DNA from: Microbacterium sp. EYE_78
GTDB taxonomy: Bacteria; Actinomycetota; Actinomycetes; Actinomycetales; Microbacteriaceae
DNA: 64,000 nt
NCBI RefSeq assembly: GCF_023149035.1
Contig: NZ_JAHXMY010000002.1
Location: forward strand, 868,001 to 932,000
Direction: 5' to 3'
In this document: piece after piece, positions 15,307-23,749 of the stretch
How the letters are laid out: each line of letters opens with the position of its first letter
Position numbering within the stretch: position 1 is the stretch's first letter
Notes under the pieces: model-generated
Database searches by the model: none
Seen by the model: only the letters and a program-made list of their open reading frames with translations
Told to the model about the DNA's origin: nothing
Position numbers and translations under genes: made by a program

Positions 15307-16628
15307 GCGACCACGTCCACCGCGAGCGAATCCGTGTCGACCGTCGCTGCGGCGGCGAGGGCGCCGGCGAGGTCGGCGATGAGGTCGTCGACGTCCTCGA
15401 TCCCGATCGACAGTCGGAGTGTGCCGGGGTGCACGCCAGCGGCGGCGCGCTCCTGCGCGGAGCGGCCCGCGTGACTGGTCGTCCCCGGGTGCAGGACGAG
15501 GGAGCGGACGTCGCCGAGGTGCGTCATGTGGACGACGACCTGCAGCGCCTCGACGAACGCCTTCGCGGCGGGGAGTCCGCCGCGAAGCGTGAGTGTGAAC
15601 ACCGACCCGTACCCGCCGCGGAGGTACCGCTTCGCGAGGTGGTGGGTCGGATGCGTCGGCAGTCCGGCGTGATCGACCGACAGCACCTCGGGGCGGTCGC
15701 TCAGCCAGCGGGCGACGGCGAGGGCGTTCGCCGATTGCCGCTCAACGCGGAGCGAGAGGGTCTCGGCGCCCTGCCCGATGAGGAAGGCGTTCAGCGGTGA
15801 CGGCGTCGGTCCGAACCGCGGTGCGACACCGTCGCGGAGGTGCGCCACGCGCGCCCGCCCGCCGTGCCGCTCCCATAGGCCGGCACTCCCGTCCCTGTCG
15901 CGGGCGACGAGGTGGGGGAACAGCGCCCCCGCGCGTGCCGCGTCGAATGCGCCGTCGTCCACGATGACGCCGCCGAGGACGGCGCCCTGCCCGGCGAGGA
16001 ATTTGCTCGCGGAGTGCACGACGATCGCCGCCCCGTGCTCCAGGGGCCGCACGAGATACGGCGTGGCGAAGGTGTTGTCGACGACGAGGGGGATGCCGGT
16101 CTCGTCGCCGACCGCCGCGATCGCCGCGATGTCGAGGACGTCGTTGCGCGCATTGGCGATCGACTCGCCGAAGAGCACCCGGGTCTCCGGTCGGATGGCG
16201 GCGCGCCAGGCCGACGGGTCGGCGATGTCGTCGACAAACGTCGTCTCGATGCCCAGGCGTGACAGGTTGTCGACGAGCAGGCCGCGCGTTCCCTCGTAGA
16301 TGTGGTTCGAGCACACGATGTGCGATCCGGCATCGAGGAGACCCAGCAGGGCGACCGTGATGGCCGCCTGACCGGATGCGAGGAGGATCGCGTCGGTCCC
16401 GCCCTCGAGCGAGGCGAGCTTGCGCTCCACGGCGTCCACGGTGGGGTTCCCGGTGCGGGTGTAGCCCCAGCCGTCCCCCGCGCCGAAGTGCACGGCCGCG
16501 TCCTCGAACGCGTCGAACGTGAAACCGGCCGTCAGATGGATGGGCGTGGCTCGCGGGGTTGCGTGCGCGGCATCCCCACCCACGTGGACCTGTCGGGTCG
16601 CGAACCCGCGCTCGGGCACTCGGGTCAT
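15303..16628 (-). CDS. metY: O-acetylhomoserine sulfhydrylase-like PLP enzyme
   Basis: The 441-residue protein belongs to the Cys/Met-metabolism PLP family. It shows GYTRTGNPTVDAVERKLASLEGG (about 55-77), LVVDNTFATPYLVRPLEHGA with cofactor-binding D184, and the Schiff-base lysine K209 in VVHSASKFLAGQG. Length and the long insert after the lysine (ALFPHLVARDRDG) fit O-acetylhomoserine sulfhydrylase (MetY) rather than cystathionine gamma-synthase. It makes homocysteine from O-acetylhomoserine and sulfide, giving a direct sulfhydrylation route to methionine. The ATG has CAGGAG six bases upstream. A stem-loop precedes the ribosome site, and the flavin monooxygenase is coupled downstream. The exact acyl substrate is inferred. 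Confidence 0.88.
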   Translation of the reverse strand: MTRVPERGFATRQVHVGGDAAHATPRATPIHLTAGFTFDAFEDAAVHFGAGDGWGYTRTGNPTVDAVERKLASLEGGTDAILLASGQAAITVALLGLLDAGSHIVCSNHIYEGTRGLLVDNLSRLGIETTFVDDIADPSAWRAAIRPETRVLFGESIANARNDVLDIAAIAAVGDETGIPLVVDNTFATPYLVRPLEHGAAIVVHSASKFLAGQGAVLGGVIVDDGAFDAARAGALFPHLVARDRDGSAGLWERHGGRARVAHLRDGVAPRFGPTPSPLNAFLIGQGAETLSLRVERQSANALAVARWLSDRPEVLSVDHAGLPTHPTHHLAKRYLRGGYGSVFTLTLRGGLPAAKAFVEALQVVVHMTHLGDVRSLVLHPGTTSHAGRSAQERAAAGVHPGTLRLSIGIEDVDDLIADLAGALAAAATVDTDSLAVDVVA

Positions 16629-16641
16629 GGGCGTCTCCTGT

Positions 16642-16670
16642 CCTCAGGCACCACAGCGTGCCACGCGAGG
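16642..16670 (-). promoter_or_regulatory. Stem-loop in the metY leader
   Basis: Read on the minus strand, CCTC and GAGG enclose GGCAC/GTGCC with an internal loop, ending five bases before the metY ribosome site. It could affect translation. It does not match the SAM riboswitch classes I know well enough to recall. Confidence 0.3.
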
Positions 16671-16739
16671 CGTCCCGCCCGGAGTCGTGCGACGCGGTGT
16701 TACGGGCGGGGGCCGGACCGGACGACCGGATGCCGGTGG

Positions 16740-16745
16740 TAGTCT
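16740..16745 (+). promoter_or_regulatory. -10 box before the leuC leader peptide
   Basis: TAGTCT lies six bases before a GTG that opens a 15-codon frame. This spacing is typical of leaderless actinobacterial transcripts. A -35 is not evident. Confidence 0.5.
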
Positions 16746-16751
16746 GGCGCC

Positions 16752-16799
16752 GTGCGGACCGCTCGACTCCTTATCGGCCGCGGCGAGATCTCGTTCTGA
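16752..16799 (+). CDS. Candidate leader peptide upstream of leuC
   Basis: A 15-codon frame reads MRTARLLIGRGEISF and ends at TGA 16797-16799. It contains adjacent Leu codons CTC CTT followed by Ile ATC at codons 6-8, in a gene whose operon makes leucine. A -10 box sits six bases upstream, so the peptide would start at the 5' end of the mRNA. The downstream hairpin overlaps its last codons, the arrangement expected for ribosome-mediated attenuation. Only two Leu codons are present, fewer than in classical leu leaders, so this is a candidate. Confidence 0.45.
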   Translation: MRTARLLIGRGEISF

Positions 16800-16821
16800 G
16801 CCCTCTCTCGTCGCGGAGGCC
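16776..16821 (+). promoter_or_regulatory. Leader hairpin before leuC (candidate attenuator)
   Basis: GGCCGCGGCGAGA (16776-16788) can pair with TCTCGTCGC (16806-16814, one G-T pair) and GGCC (16818-16821) with a three-base bulge. The left arm begins four bases after the Leu codons of the leader peptide, so a stalled ribosome would block this stem. A competing downstream stem is possible around 16812-16835 but I cannot define a T-run terminator. Confidence 0.4.
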
Positions 16822-16853
16822 GTCGCGGGCGCCATCCGACATCAGGAGACACC

Positions 16854-18296
16854 ATGAGCACGATTCCCGACCGTCCCCGCACCCTCGCCGAGAAGGTGTG
16901 GGACGACCACCTCGTCGTGAAGGGTGAGGGCGGCCAACCCGACCTCATCTACATCGACCTCCACCTCGTCCACGAGGTGACGAGCCCTCAGGCGTTCGAC
17001 GGCCTGCGTGCGGAGGGTCGTCCGGTCCGGCGGCTCGACCTCACCATCGCGACGGAGGACCACAACACCCCGACGCTCGACATCGACAAGCCGATCGCCG
17101 ACCTGACCAGTCGAACCCAGATCGAGACGCTGCGCCGCAACGCCGAGGAGTTCGGCGTCCGGCTGCATTCCCTGGGCGACAAGGAGCAGGGCATTGTCCA
17201 CGTCGTGGGCCCGCAGCTGGGTCTCACGATGCCCGGCATCACGGTCGTGTGCGGTGATTCGCACACCTCCACGCACGGTGCCTTCGGGGCGATGGCCTTC
17301 GGCATCGGCACCAGCGAGGTCGAACACGTCCTGGCCACGCAGACGCTGCCGCTGAAACCGTTCAAGACGATGGCCATCACTGTCGAGGGGACGCTGAAAC
17401 CCGGCGTGAGCGCGAAGGACATCATCCTCGCGATCATCGCCAAGATCGGTGCGAACGGCGGCCAGGGCTACGTGCTCGAGTTCCGCGGATCGGCGATCCG
17501 CTCCCTCTCGATGGAGGGGCGGATGACGATCTGCAACATGTCGATCGAGGCGGGCGCCCGCGCGGGCATGATCGCCCCCGACAACACCACGTTCGCGTAC
17601 GTGAAGGACAAGCCGCACGCGCCGCAGGGGGCCGATTGGGACGCCGCGGTCGAGTACTGGCGCACCCTGCCCTCCGACGAGGGAGCGGTCTACGACGCCG
17701 AGGTCTTCCTCGACGCCGACGAGCTGGAGCCCTTCGTGACCTGGGGGACGAACCCCGGTCAGGGCGTCTCGCTCAGCGGTGTCGTGCCGGACCCGGCGAC
17801 GATGACCGACCCGAACGAGCAGGCCGCGGCGCAGCGGGCCCTCGAGTACATGGACCTCGCCCCCGGCACCCGCCTGAAGGACGTCGCGGTGGATGCCGTC
17901 TTCATGGGCTCCTGCACGAACAGCCGCATCGAGGACCTCCGCCAGTTCGCCTCGCTCATCGAGGGACGCACGAAGGCGGACGGCGTGCGCGTCATGGTCG
18001 TCCCCGGCTCGGCTCGCGTGCGCCTGGAGGCCGAGGCCGAGGGCCTCGACCGCATCATCACCGCGTTCGGTGCCGAATGGCGCTTCGCGGGCTGCTCGAT
18101 GTGCCTCGGGATGAATCCCGACCAGCTCGCGCCGGGGGAGCGGTGCGCATCGACGAGCAACCGCAACTTCGAGGGGCGGCAGGGCAAGGGCGGGCGCACC
18201 CACCTCGTCTCGCCGCAGGTCGCCGCGGCGACCGCCGTGCTCGGCCGCCTCGCGAGTCCGAGCGATCTCGATGCGATGGCGATGACGGAGGCCTGA
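16854..18296 (+). CDS. leuC: 3-isopropylmalate dehydratase large subunit
   Basis: The 480-residue aconitase-type subunit, with LeuD, isomerises 2-isopropylmalate to 3-isopropylmalate in leucine synthesis. It opens with [13 protein letters not shown], and carries [30 protein letters not shown] and the three Fe-S cysteines: one in [13 protein letters not shown] and two in [10 protein letters not shown]. The C-terminus has [22 protein letters not shown], typical of the family. Length is normal. A CAGGAG lies about seven bases before the ATG. leuD follows after one base. The operon appears to be preceded by a short leader peptide and hairpin. No leuA or leuB is in the window. Confidence 0.96.
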   Translation: MSTIPDRPRTLAEKVWDDHLVVKGEGGQPDLIYIDLHLVHEVTSPQAFDGLRAEGRPVRRLDLTIATEDHNTPTLDIDKPIADLTSRTQIETLRRNAEEFGVRLHSLGDKEQGIVHVVGPQLGLTMPGITVVCGDSHTSTHGAFGAMAFGIGTSEVEHVLATQTLPLKPFKTMAITVEGTLKPGVSAKDIILAIIAKIGANGGQGYVLEFRGSAIRSLSMEGRMTICNMSIEAGARAGMIAPDNTTFAYVKDKPHAPQGADWDAAVEYWRTLPSDEGAVYDAEVFLDADELEPFVTWGTNPGQGVSLSGVVPDPATMTDPNEQAAAQRALEYMDLAPGTRLKDVAVDAVFMGSCTNSRIEDLRQFASLIEGRTKADGVRVMVVPGSARVRLEAEAEGLDRIITAFGAEWRFAGCSMCLGMNPDQLAPGERCASTSNRNFEGRQGKGGRTHLVSPQVAAATAVLGRLASPSDLDAMAMTEA

Positions 18297-18297
18297 C

Positions 18298-18894
18298 ATG
18301 GATGCGTTCACCACCCACACGGGCGTCGCCGCGCCGCTGCGGCGCTCGGCGGTCGACACCGACCAGATCATCCCCGCTGTCTACCTCAAGCGGGTGACGA
18401 AGACCGGGTTCGACGACGCGCTGTTCGCCAACTGGCGCCAGGATCCGGAGTTCATCCTCAACCAGGATGCCTACCGCCTGGCATCCGTCCTCATCGCCGG
18501 TCCCGACTTCGGCACCGGGTCCAGCCGCGAGCACGCCGTCTGGGCGCTGCGCGACTACGGCTTCCGGGTCGTCCTCTCCACGAAGTTCGCCGACATTTTC
18601 CGGGGCAACGCGGGCAAGCAGGGCCTGGTCACGGGGGTCGTCTCGGAGGACGACCTCGAGGCGATCTGGGCCGCCATCGAAGCGCAGCCGGGCCGCGAGA
18701 TGACGGTCGACCTCGAGACACGCACCGCACGGGTCGGCGACGTCCAGGCCTCCTTCGAGATCGACGATTACACTAGGTGGCGGCTTCTCGAAGGGCTCGA
18801 CGACATCGGGCTCACGCTGCGCAACGAAGACAAGATCGCGCAGTTCGAGGCGCGCCGCGAGGCGTGGCGGCCGCGGACGATTCCCGTCCTCTAG
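18298..18894 (+). CDS. leuD: 3-isopropylmalate dehydratase small subunit
   Basis: The 198-residue swivel-domain subunit shows [24 protein letters not shown] near the N-terminus and [22 protein letters not shown] (about 70-92), the conserved catalytic segment, then [14 protein letters not shown]. Length is normal for LeuD. The ATG is one base after the leuC stop, which suggests coupling; the ribosome site GACGGAGG lies inside the leuC end. It forms the heterodimer with LeuC that carries out the leucine-pathway isomerisation. Confidence 0.96.
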   Translation: MDAFTTHTGVAAPLRRSAVDTDQIIPAVYLKRVTKTGFDDALFANWRQDPEFILNQDAYRLASVLIAGPDFGTGSSREHAVWALRDYGFRVVLSTKFADIFRGNAGKQGLVTGVVSEDDLEAIWAAIEAQPGREMTVDLETRTARVGDVQASFEIDDYTRWRLLEGLDDIGLTLRNEDKIAQFEARREAWRPRTIPVL

Positions 18895-18903
18895 CCGGAT
18901 CGC

Positions 18904-18920
18904 GCCCCGCACAACGGGGC
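18904..18920 (+). terminator. Weak hairpin after leuD
   Basis: GCCCCG and CGGGGC pair around a 5-base loop, ten bases after the leuD stop. No T-run; it may only attenuate transcription into murA. Confidence 0.3.
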
Positions 18921-18960
18921 CGTCCTGCGATTCCTCGACACACTGGTGAGGTCCCATCCG

Positions 18961-20325
18961 ATGAACACACTCCTGAGCGACTCCGCGTCGACGCCCGCCC
19001 GCAGCGGTGCGAACGGCCAGACCCTCGTCATCCGCGGTGGGCGTCCGCTGCGGGGACGCGTCGAGGTCAAGGGCGCGAAGAACCTCGCCACCAAGGCGAT
19101 GGTGGCGGCCCTCCTCGGCGAGACGGCGAGTGTCCTCCGGGATGTGCCCGACATCAGCGACGTGCACGTCGTGCGTTCGCTCCTCGAGGTCCACGGCGTG
19201 CACGTCGAGGACCTCGAGGACGGCGTCCTCCGGCTCGACCCGAGCGGCGCCGTCTCGGCGCACATGGAGGAGATCGACGCGCACGCGGGAGCGTCCCGCA
19301 TCCCGATCCTCTTCTGCGGCCCCCTGCTGCACCTGCTCGGCCAGGCGTTCATCCCCGATCTCGGCGGATGCCGCATCGGCGACCGCCCGATCGACTTCCA
19401 CCTCGACGCGCTCCGCTCGTTCGGGGCCATCGTCGACAAGCTGCCGAGCGGCATCCGCCTGTCGGCACCGCGCGGACTGCACGGCGCGAACATCGAGCTG
19501 CCGTATCCGAGCGTGGGCGCGACCGAGCAGGTCCTGCTGACGGCAGTCCGCGCGAAGGGCACGACGGAGCTCCGGAACGCCGCCATCGAGCCCGAGATCA
19601 TGGATCTCATCGCGGTGCTGCAGAAAATGGGCGCGATCATCTCCTACGAGCCCAACCGGGTGATCTTCATCGAGGGTGTCGACTCGCTGCGCGGGTACGA
19701 CCACCGCGCGATCTTCGACCGCAACGAGGCCGCCTCGTGGGCCGCCGCGGCGCTGGCGACCGACGGCGACATCTTCGTCGGGGGAGCCAAGCAGCAGGAG
19801 ATGCTCACGTTCCTCAACGTCTTCCGCAAGGTGGGCGGCGATTTCGACATCGCGGAGGACGGCATCCGCTTCCGCCGGGGCGGCGCACTCAAGCCGGTCA
19901 TGGTCGAGACCGACGTCCACCCGGGCTTCATGACCGACTGGCAGCAGCCGCTGATCGTCGCCCTCACCCAGGCCGAGGGCGAGTCCATCGTCCACGAGAC
20001 CGTGTACGAGAACCGACTCGGCTTCACCCGCGCGCTCGTGCAGATGGGCGCCGACATCGTCGTCCACCCCGAGGGCATCGCGAGCTCCGACCGACGCGTC
20101 CCGCGACGCGAGCTCGAGCAGGCCGCCGTCATCAACGGTCCGACACCCCTCCGTGGTGCAGACGTCGTGGTCCCCGATCTCCGCGGCGGCTACTCGTACG
20201 TCATCGCGGCGTTGGCCGCGGAGGGCGAGTCGACGGTGCGCAACATCGGGATCATCCGTCGGGGCTACGAGAAGTTCCTCGAGAAGCTGACGGACCTCGG
20301 CGCCGACTTCGACGTCACGGAGTGA
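18961..20325 (+). CDS. murA: UDP-N-acetylglucosamine 1-carboxyvinyltransferase
   Basis: The 454-residue enzyme transfers enolpyruvyl from phosphoenolpyruvate to UDP-N-acetylglucosamine, the first committed step of peptidoglycan synthesis in the cytoplasm. It shows GGRPLRGRVEVKGAKNLATKAMVAALL at the N-terminus, the active-site Cys C137 in GGCRIGDRPIDFH, and LRGGYSYVIAALAAEGES near the C-terminus. A Cys at that position predicts fosfomycin sensitivity, unlike mycobacterial enzymes that carry Asp. The family is about 420 residues; the extra 15 or so are an N-terminal Ser/Ala-rich lead. The ATG at 18961 has GGTGAGG about eleven bases upstream; a GTG at 18946 is the alternative. plsC follows after four bases. 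Confidence 0.95.
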   Translation: MNTLLSDSASTPARSGANGQTLVIRGGRPLRGRVEVKGAKNLATKAMVAALLGETASVLRDVPDISDVHVVRSLLEVHGVHVEDLEDGVLRLDPSGAVSAHMEEIDAHAGASRIPILFCGPLLHLLGQAFIPDLGGCRIGDRPIDFHLDALRSFGAIVDKLPSGIRLSAPRGLHGANIELPYPSVGATEQVLLTAVRAKGTTELRNAAIEPEIMDLIAVLQKMGAIISYEPNRVIFIEGVDSLRGYDHRAIFDRNEAASWAAAALATDGDIFVGGAKQQEMLTFLNVFRKVGGDFDIAEDGIRFRRGGALKPVMVETDVHPGFMTDWQQPLIVALTQAEGESIVHETVYENRLGFTRALVQMGADIVVHPEGIASSDRRVPRRELEQAAVINGPTPLRGADVVVPDLRGGYSYVIAALAAEGESTVRNIGIIRRGYEKFLEKLTDLGADFDVTE

Positions 20326-20329
20326 CCGC

Positions 20330-21091
20330 GTGAGCGCTCGTCGCCGCGCCTCGGCCGAGAAGAGGACGCCGAGCGTCTTCTGGCCGGCCGCAGCCATCGT
20401 CGTGCCCGCCACCGGGTGGTTCGCCCGGATCGAGATCGAGGGCGGGGAACACCTGCCGCAGGAGGGCTCCTACGTCCTCGCGCCCAACCACTACAGCGAG
20501 TTCGATCCGATCATCATCGCCGTCGCGACCTGGCGGCTCGGCCGCGCGCCGCGGTTCATGGCGAAGGAGAGCCTGTTCAGGGTGCCCGTGCTGGGCTGGC
20601 TGCTCCGGGCGACCGGCATGGTCCCGGTGGCACGGGCATCCACGTCGGCCGCCGCGAAGCAGACCCTCGCGGCGTCCAATGCCCTCGTCGCTGCCGGGCG
20701 CGGGGTCATCGTGTACCCCGAGGGGTCGCTGACGCGCGACCCGGACATGTGGCCCATGCGCGGCAAGACGGGCGCCATGCGTCTGGCACTCGCGGCATCC
20801 GAGCCCCTTCCCGTCATCCCCGTGGCGACGTGGGGCGTTCAGCAGATCCTGCCGCGATACGGCAAGCTGCGGTTCTGGCCGCCGCGCCGGCGCGTACGGG
20901 TCCTCCTCGGCCCGCCCGTCGACCTGTCCGCCTACACGGACACGACGCCGTCCACGCTCGTCGCCGCGACCGACGCCGTCATGCGCGACATCTCCGTCCT
21001 GCTCGGGCGCCTCCGAGACGAAGACCCGCCGGCGGAGCGGTGGAACCCCTCGCAGCACGGACAGAAGGAGACGGGGCGTCTTGACTCCTAA
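20330..21091 (+). CDS. plsC: 1-acyl-sn-glycerol-3-phosphate acyltransferase (PlsC family)
   Basis: The 253-residue membrane-associated acyltransferase makes phosphatidic acid from lysophosphatidic acid. The catalytic motif is NHYSEFDP (NHxxxxD box, near residue 53), followed by FMAKESLFRVPVLGWLLRATGMVPVAR and the substrate-binding VIVYPEGSLTRD. A hydrophobic N-terminal stretch suggests membrane attachment. The start is GTG at 20330, five bases after the murA stop. It overlaps gpsA by eleven bases; with gpsA and distant cdsA it would supply glycerophospholipid precursors. Other lyso-lipid acyltransferases share these motifs, so the exact acceptor is inferred. Confidence 0.88.
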   Translation: MSARRRASAEKRTPSVFWPAAAIVVPATGWFARIEIEGGEHLPQEGSYVLAPNHYSEFDPIIIAVATWRLGRAPRFMAKESLFRVPVLGWLLRATGMVPVARASTSAAAKQTLAASNALVAAGRGVIVYPEGSLTRDPDMWPMRGKTGAMRLALAASEPLPVIPVATWGVQQILPRYGKLRFWPPRRRVRVLLGPPVDLSAYTDTTPSTLVAATDAVMRDISVLLGRLRDEDPPAERWNPSQHGQKETGRLDS

Positions 21092-22229
21092 GGAAGCCGC
21101 GCGGTCCTCCGTCGCCGCGCCGCGCGTCGCCGTGCTCGGGTCCGGGAGCTGGGGCACCACGTTCGGCAAGGTGCTCGCCGACGGCGGCGCCGACGTCATG
21201 ATGTGGGCGCGCCGCGCCGAACTCGCCCACGAGATCCGGGAGGGCAAGCGCAACTCGCAGTACCTGCCGGGCATCAACCTGCCGCGCAGCCTCGGAGCGA
21301 CGCACCACCTCGCGGAAGCCCTCGACGGCGCCACCCAGGTCTACATCGCGATCTCGAGCCAGGCGCTGCGTCAGAACCTCAAGGGCGTCAGGCCACTCCT
21401 CGCGTCAAGCGACGCGCCGATCGTGTCGCTCATGAAGGGCGTCGAGAAGAAGACCGGGCTGCGGATGAGTCAGGTCCTCGAGCAGGAGCTGCGGTGCGAC
21501 CCCGACCGTATCGCGGTGGCATCGGGGCCGAACCTCGCGCTCGAGATCGCCCGGCAGCATCCGACCGCCGCGGTGATCTCGTCGTCGAGCCAGGACACGG
21601 CCGACGCGGTCGCCCGCCTGTCGCGCAACCGATACTTCCGCACCTTCGTCAACACCGACGTCATCGGCACGGAGTTCGGGGGCGTCCTCAAGAACCTCAT
21701 CGCGGTCGCGATCGGCATCGTCGACGGCGTCGGCTACGGCGAGAACACGAAGGCGTCGATCATCACCCGCGGGCTGGTCGAGATGACCGACTTCGCCGTC
21801 GCGCAGGGCGCACAGCCCGAGACGCTGCAGGGCCTCGCGGGCCTCGGCGACCTCATCGCCACCTGCCAGTCGCCGCTCAGTCGCAACAACACGGCCGGGC
21901 GTCTGCTCGGGCAGGGGTACAGCTTCACGGAGGTCGTGAAGCAGATGGACCAGACGGCGGAAGGCCTCGCGTCGGTCGCCCCGATCCTGCAGCTGGCGCG
22001 GCAGGCGGGCGTGCAGATGCCGATCGTGGAACAGGTCAAGATGGTGCTCGACGGCACGATGGATCCGCGGGACATCGCCCCGCATCTCACGACCGACGAC
22101 GACGAGCCCATGGGGGAGAGGACTTCGAATGGTTCAGGCGGCAGTGGTTCTGCTCTTCGGCGGGCGTTCCAGCGAGCACTCGATCAGTTCCGCGACGGCG
22201 GGCGGGGTGCTGCGCGCGATCGATCGTGA
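21081..22229 (+). CDS. gpsA: NAD(P)-dependent glycerol-3-phosphate dehydrogenase
   Basis: The enzyme reduces dihydroxyacetone phosphate to sn-glycerol 3-phosphate, the backbone of membrane lipids. The N-terminal Rossmann motif is VAVLGSGSWGTTFGKVLAD (about 16-34); the catalytic Lys lies in FGGVLKNLIAVAIGIVDG and the substrate loop in GLGDLIATCQSPLSRNN. The start is TTG at 21081 with AAGGAG ten bases upstream. The recognisable enzyme ends near MDPRDIAPHL; some 40 further residues, rich in Gly, Ser and Arg, run 101 bases into ddl in another frame. That tail is probably not conserved and may reflect a lost stop codon, or the stop may be real and the overlap tolerated. The first 335 residues are secure. 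Confidence 0.93.
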   Translation: MTPKEAARSSVAAPRVAVLGSGSWGTTFGKVLADGGADVMMWARRAELAHEIREGKRNSQYLPGINLPRSLGATHHLAEALDGATQVYIAISSQALRQNLKGVRPLLASSDAPIVSLMKGVEKKTGLRMSQVLEQELRCDPDRIAVASGPNLALEIARQHPTAAVISSSSQDTADAVARLSRNRYFRTFVNTDVIGTEFGGVLKNLIAVAIGIVDGVGYGENTKASIITRGLVEMTDFAVAQGAQPETLQGLAGLGDLIATCQSPLSRNNTAGRLLGQGYSFTEVVKQMDQTAEGLASVAPILQLARQAGVQMPIVEQVKMVLDGTMDPRDIAPHLTTDDDEPMGERTSNGSGGSGSALRRAFQRALDQFRDGGRGAARDRS

Positions 22230-23208
22230 GCGCTTCCGGGTCATCCCGGTCGGCATCACCCGCGACGGCGCGTTCGTCCTCGAGGACGACGACCCCGACA
22301 AGTTCGCGCTGAACCCGGACCGTCTGCCGGAGGTCGTCGACAACGGCACGCGCGTGGTGTGGCCCGATTCGACCCGCAGCAGGGAGCTGTCGGTGCGACG
22401 GGCGGACGGCACCGTCGAATCGCTCGGCGACGTCGACGTGGTCTTCCCGATCCTGCACGGACGCTTCGGAGAGGACGGCACCGTCCAGGGCTTCCTCGAA
22501 CTCCTCGACCTGCCCTACGTCGGCGCGGGTCTGCTCATGTCGGCCATCGGCATGGACAAGCACACGACGAAGAGCATCCTCCAGGCCGCCGGCGTCCCCG
22601 TCGTCCCCTGGGTGACGCTCACCCGCCCGGCGCTCGACCGTGACCCGGACCTCTGGCACCGCAGGGTCCGCGCCCTCGGCCTGCCCGCCTTCGTGAAGCC
22701 CGCACGGGCGGGGTCCAGCGTCGGCGTCTCGAAGGTCTCCGAGTGGGACCAGCTGGATGCCGCGCTCGACGCCGCGTTCGCCGAGGACGACACGATCCTC
22801 GTGGAGCAGGCCGTGGTCGGTCGTGAGGTCGAGTGCGGTGTGCTGCAGGGGAGGGACGGCGGCGACCCGCGCGTGAGCGTCGCCGGAGAGATCGTCGTCA
22901 GCGGACGAGACTTCTACGACTTCGCGGCGAAGTACCTCGGTGCCCCCGGGATCGACCTCGTCTGCCCTGCGGAGCTCCACGACGGCGAGCTCCGAGAGAT
23001 GCAGCGGATCGCTGCGCGCGCGTTCGAGGCGGTCGGCGGGCAAGGGCTCTCGCGCGTGGACTTCTTCTACACCGGGACCGAGTTCTTCGTGAACGAGGTC
23101 AACACGATGCCCGGCTTCACGCCGATCTCCATGTTCCCGACCTGCTGGATCGAGAGCGGACTCAGCTACCCGGATCTCATCAGCGAACTGATCGACCTCG
23201 CGCGCTGA
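22129..23208 (+). CDS. ddl: D-alanine--D-alanine ligase
   Basis: The 359-residue ATP-grasp enzyme makes the D-Ala-D-Ala dipeptide for peptidoglycan. It starts VVLLFGGRSSEHSISSATA, contains FPILHGRFGEDGTVQGFLELLDLPYVGAG, the ATP-binding FVKPARAGSSVGVSKV, and the metal-binding FFVNEVNTMPGFTPISMFP at the end. Length fits the DdlA type. The ATG at 22129 has GGGAGAGGA six bases upstream, which supports this start even though gpsA extends 101 bases past it. With murA upstream this forms a small envelope-precursor cluster. The terminal D-Ala-D-Ala signature gives no hint of glycopeptide-resistance substrate change, though I cannot judge specificity. Confidence 0.95.
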   Translation: MVQAAVVLLFGGRSSEHSISSATAGGVLRAIDRERFRVIPVGITRDGAFVLEDDDPDKFALNPDRLPEVVDNGTRVVWPDSTRSRELSVRRADGTVESLGDVDVVFPILHGRFGEDGTVQGFLELLDLPYVGAGLLMSAIGMDKHTTKSILQAAGVPVVPWVTLTRPALDRDPDLWHRRVRALGLPAFVKPARAGSSVGVSKVSEWDQLDAALDAAFAEDDTILVEQAVVGREVECGVLQGRDGGDPRVSVAGEIVVSGRDFYDFAAKYLGAPGIDLVCPAELHDGELREMQRIAARAFEAVGGQGLSRVDFFYTGTEFFVNEVNTMPGFTPISMFPTCWIESGLSYPDLISELIDLAR

Positions 23209-23220
23209 TCCCGTCGGACG

Positions 23221-23727
23221 TCACGGCGCCTCGGCGTCGGGGGTGACCTCCGACGCGGCGACGCAGGCGGCATCCGTCTCGAATCGGTCCACGATCACGC
23301 GACTCACCGCGTCGACGGGGCCGCGCGACGAGACGGCGTCGTAGTCGATGATCAGCTCGACGGCCGGGACCCGTCCGTACGTCGTGATGCGGTACAGCGG
23401 GGCCTGCGAGTCGTCGACGATCCAATCGACCCCCGACACGCTCTGGCACGGGAGCTCGGTCGGACCGGGAGGGGTGACGCCGCACGCCAGCTGCACCGTG
23501 GTCGGGTCTCCCCAGGCCGCCGTCGACTGCGCATCCGTCCAGCGCCGGTCCTGGTCGTCGAAGGCGGCCGGCAGTCGCACCATGAGCTCGGCGCAGCGCG
23601 GATCGTCCGACGCGGGCGGCGATTGCAGCGCGACGGTGGACGAGCACCCCGCGAGGAGCGCCGCGCCGAGGGCCAGCACAGCGCCCAGAGCGACTCGAGG
23701 CCGGAGGGTGGAACGGTCGCGCGGCAT
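23221..23727 (-). CDS. DUF3515 lipoprotein
   Basis: The 168-residue precursor has an Arg-rich start, a hydrophobic helix and a lipobox LLAGCSS, so it should be lipidated at Cys and held on the outer face of the membrane. The rest matches the DUF3515 pattern, with CAELMVRLPAAF, CGVTPPGPT, and four further Cys that could form disulfides. No function is established. The -10 box TAGCCT (minus strand, 23734-23739) lies six bases before the ATG, so the transcript may be leaderless; AAGGG also overlaps as a possible ribosome site. Divergent from thiL. Confidence 0.85.
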   Translation of the reverse strand: MPRDRSTLRPRVALGAVLALGAALLAGCSSTVALQSPPASDDPRCAELMVRLPAAFDDQDRRWTDAQSTAAWGDPTTVQLACGVTPPGPTELPCQSVSGVDWIVDDSQAPLYRITTYGRVPAVELIIDYDAVSSRGPVDAVSRVIVDRFETDAACVAASEVTPDAEAP

Positions 23728-23749
23728 CCCTTCAGGCTACCGTGGAGGC

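Noticed and set aside
16629..16751. SAM riboswitch in front of metY
   Set aside because: A hairpin is present but none of the SAM riboswitch core motifs that I know could be placed.
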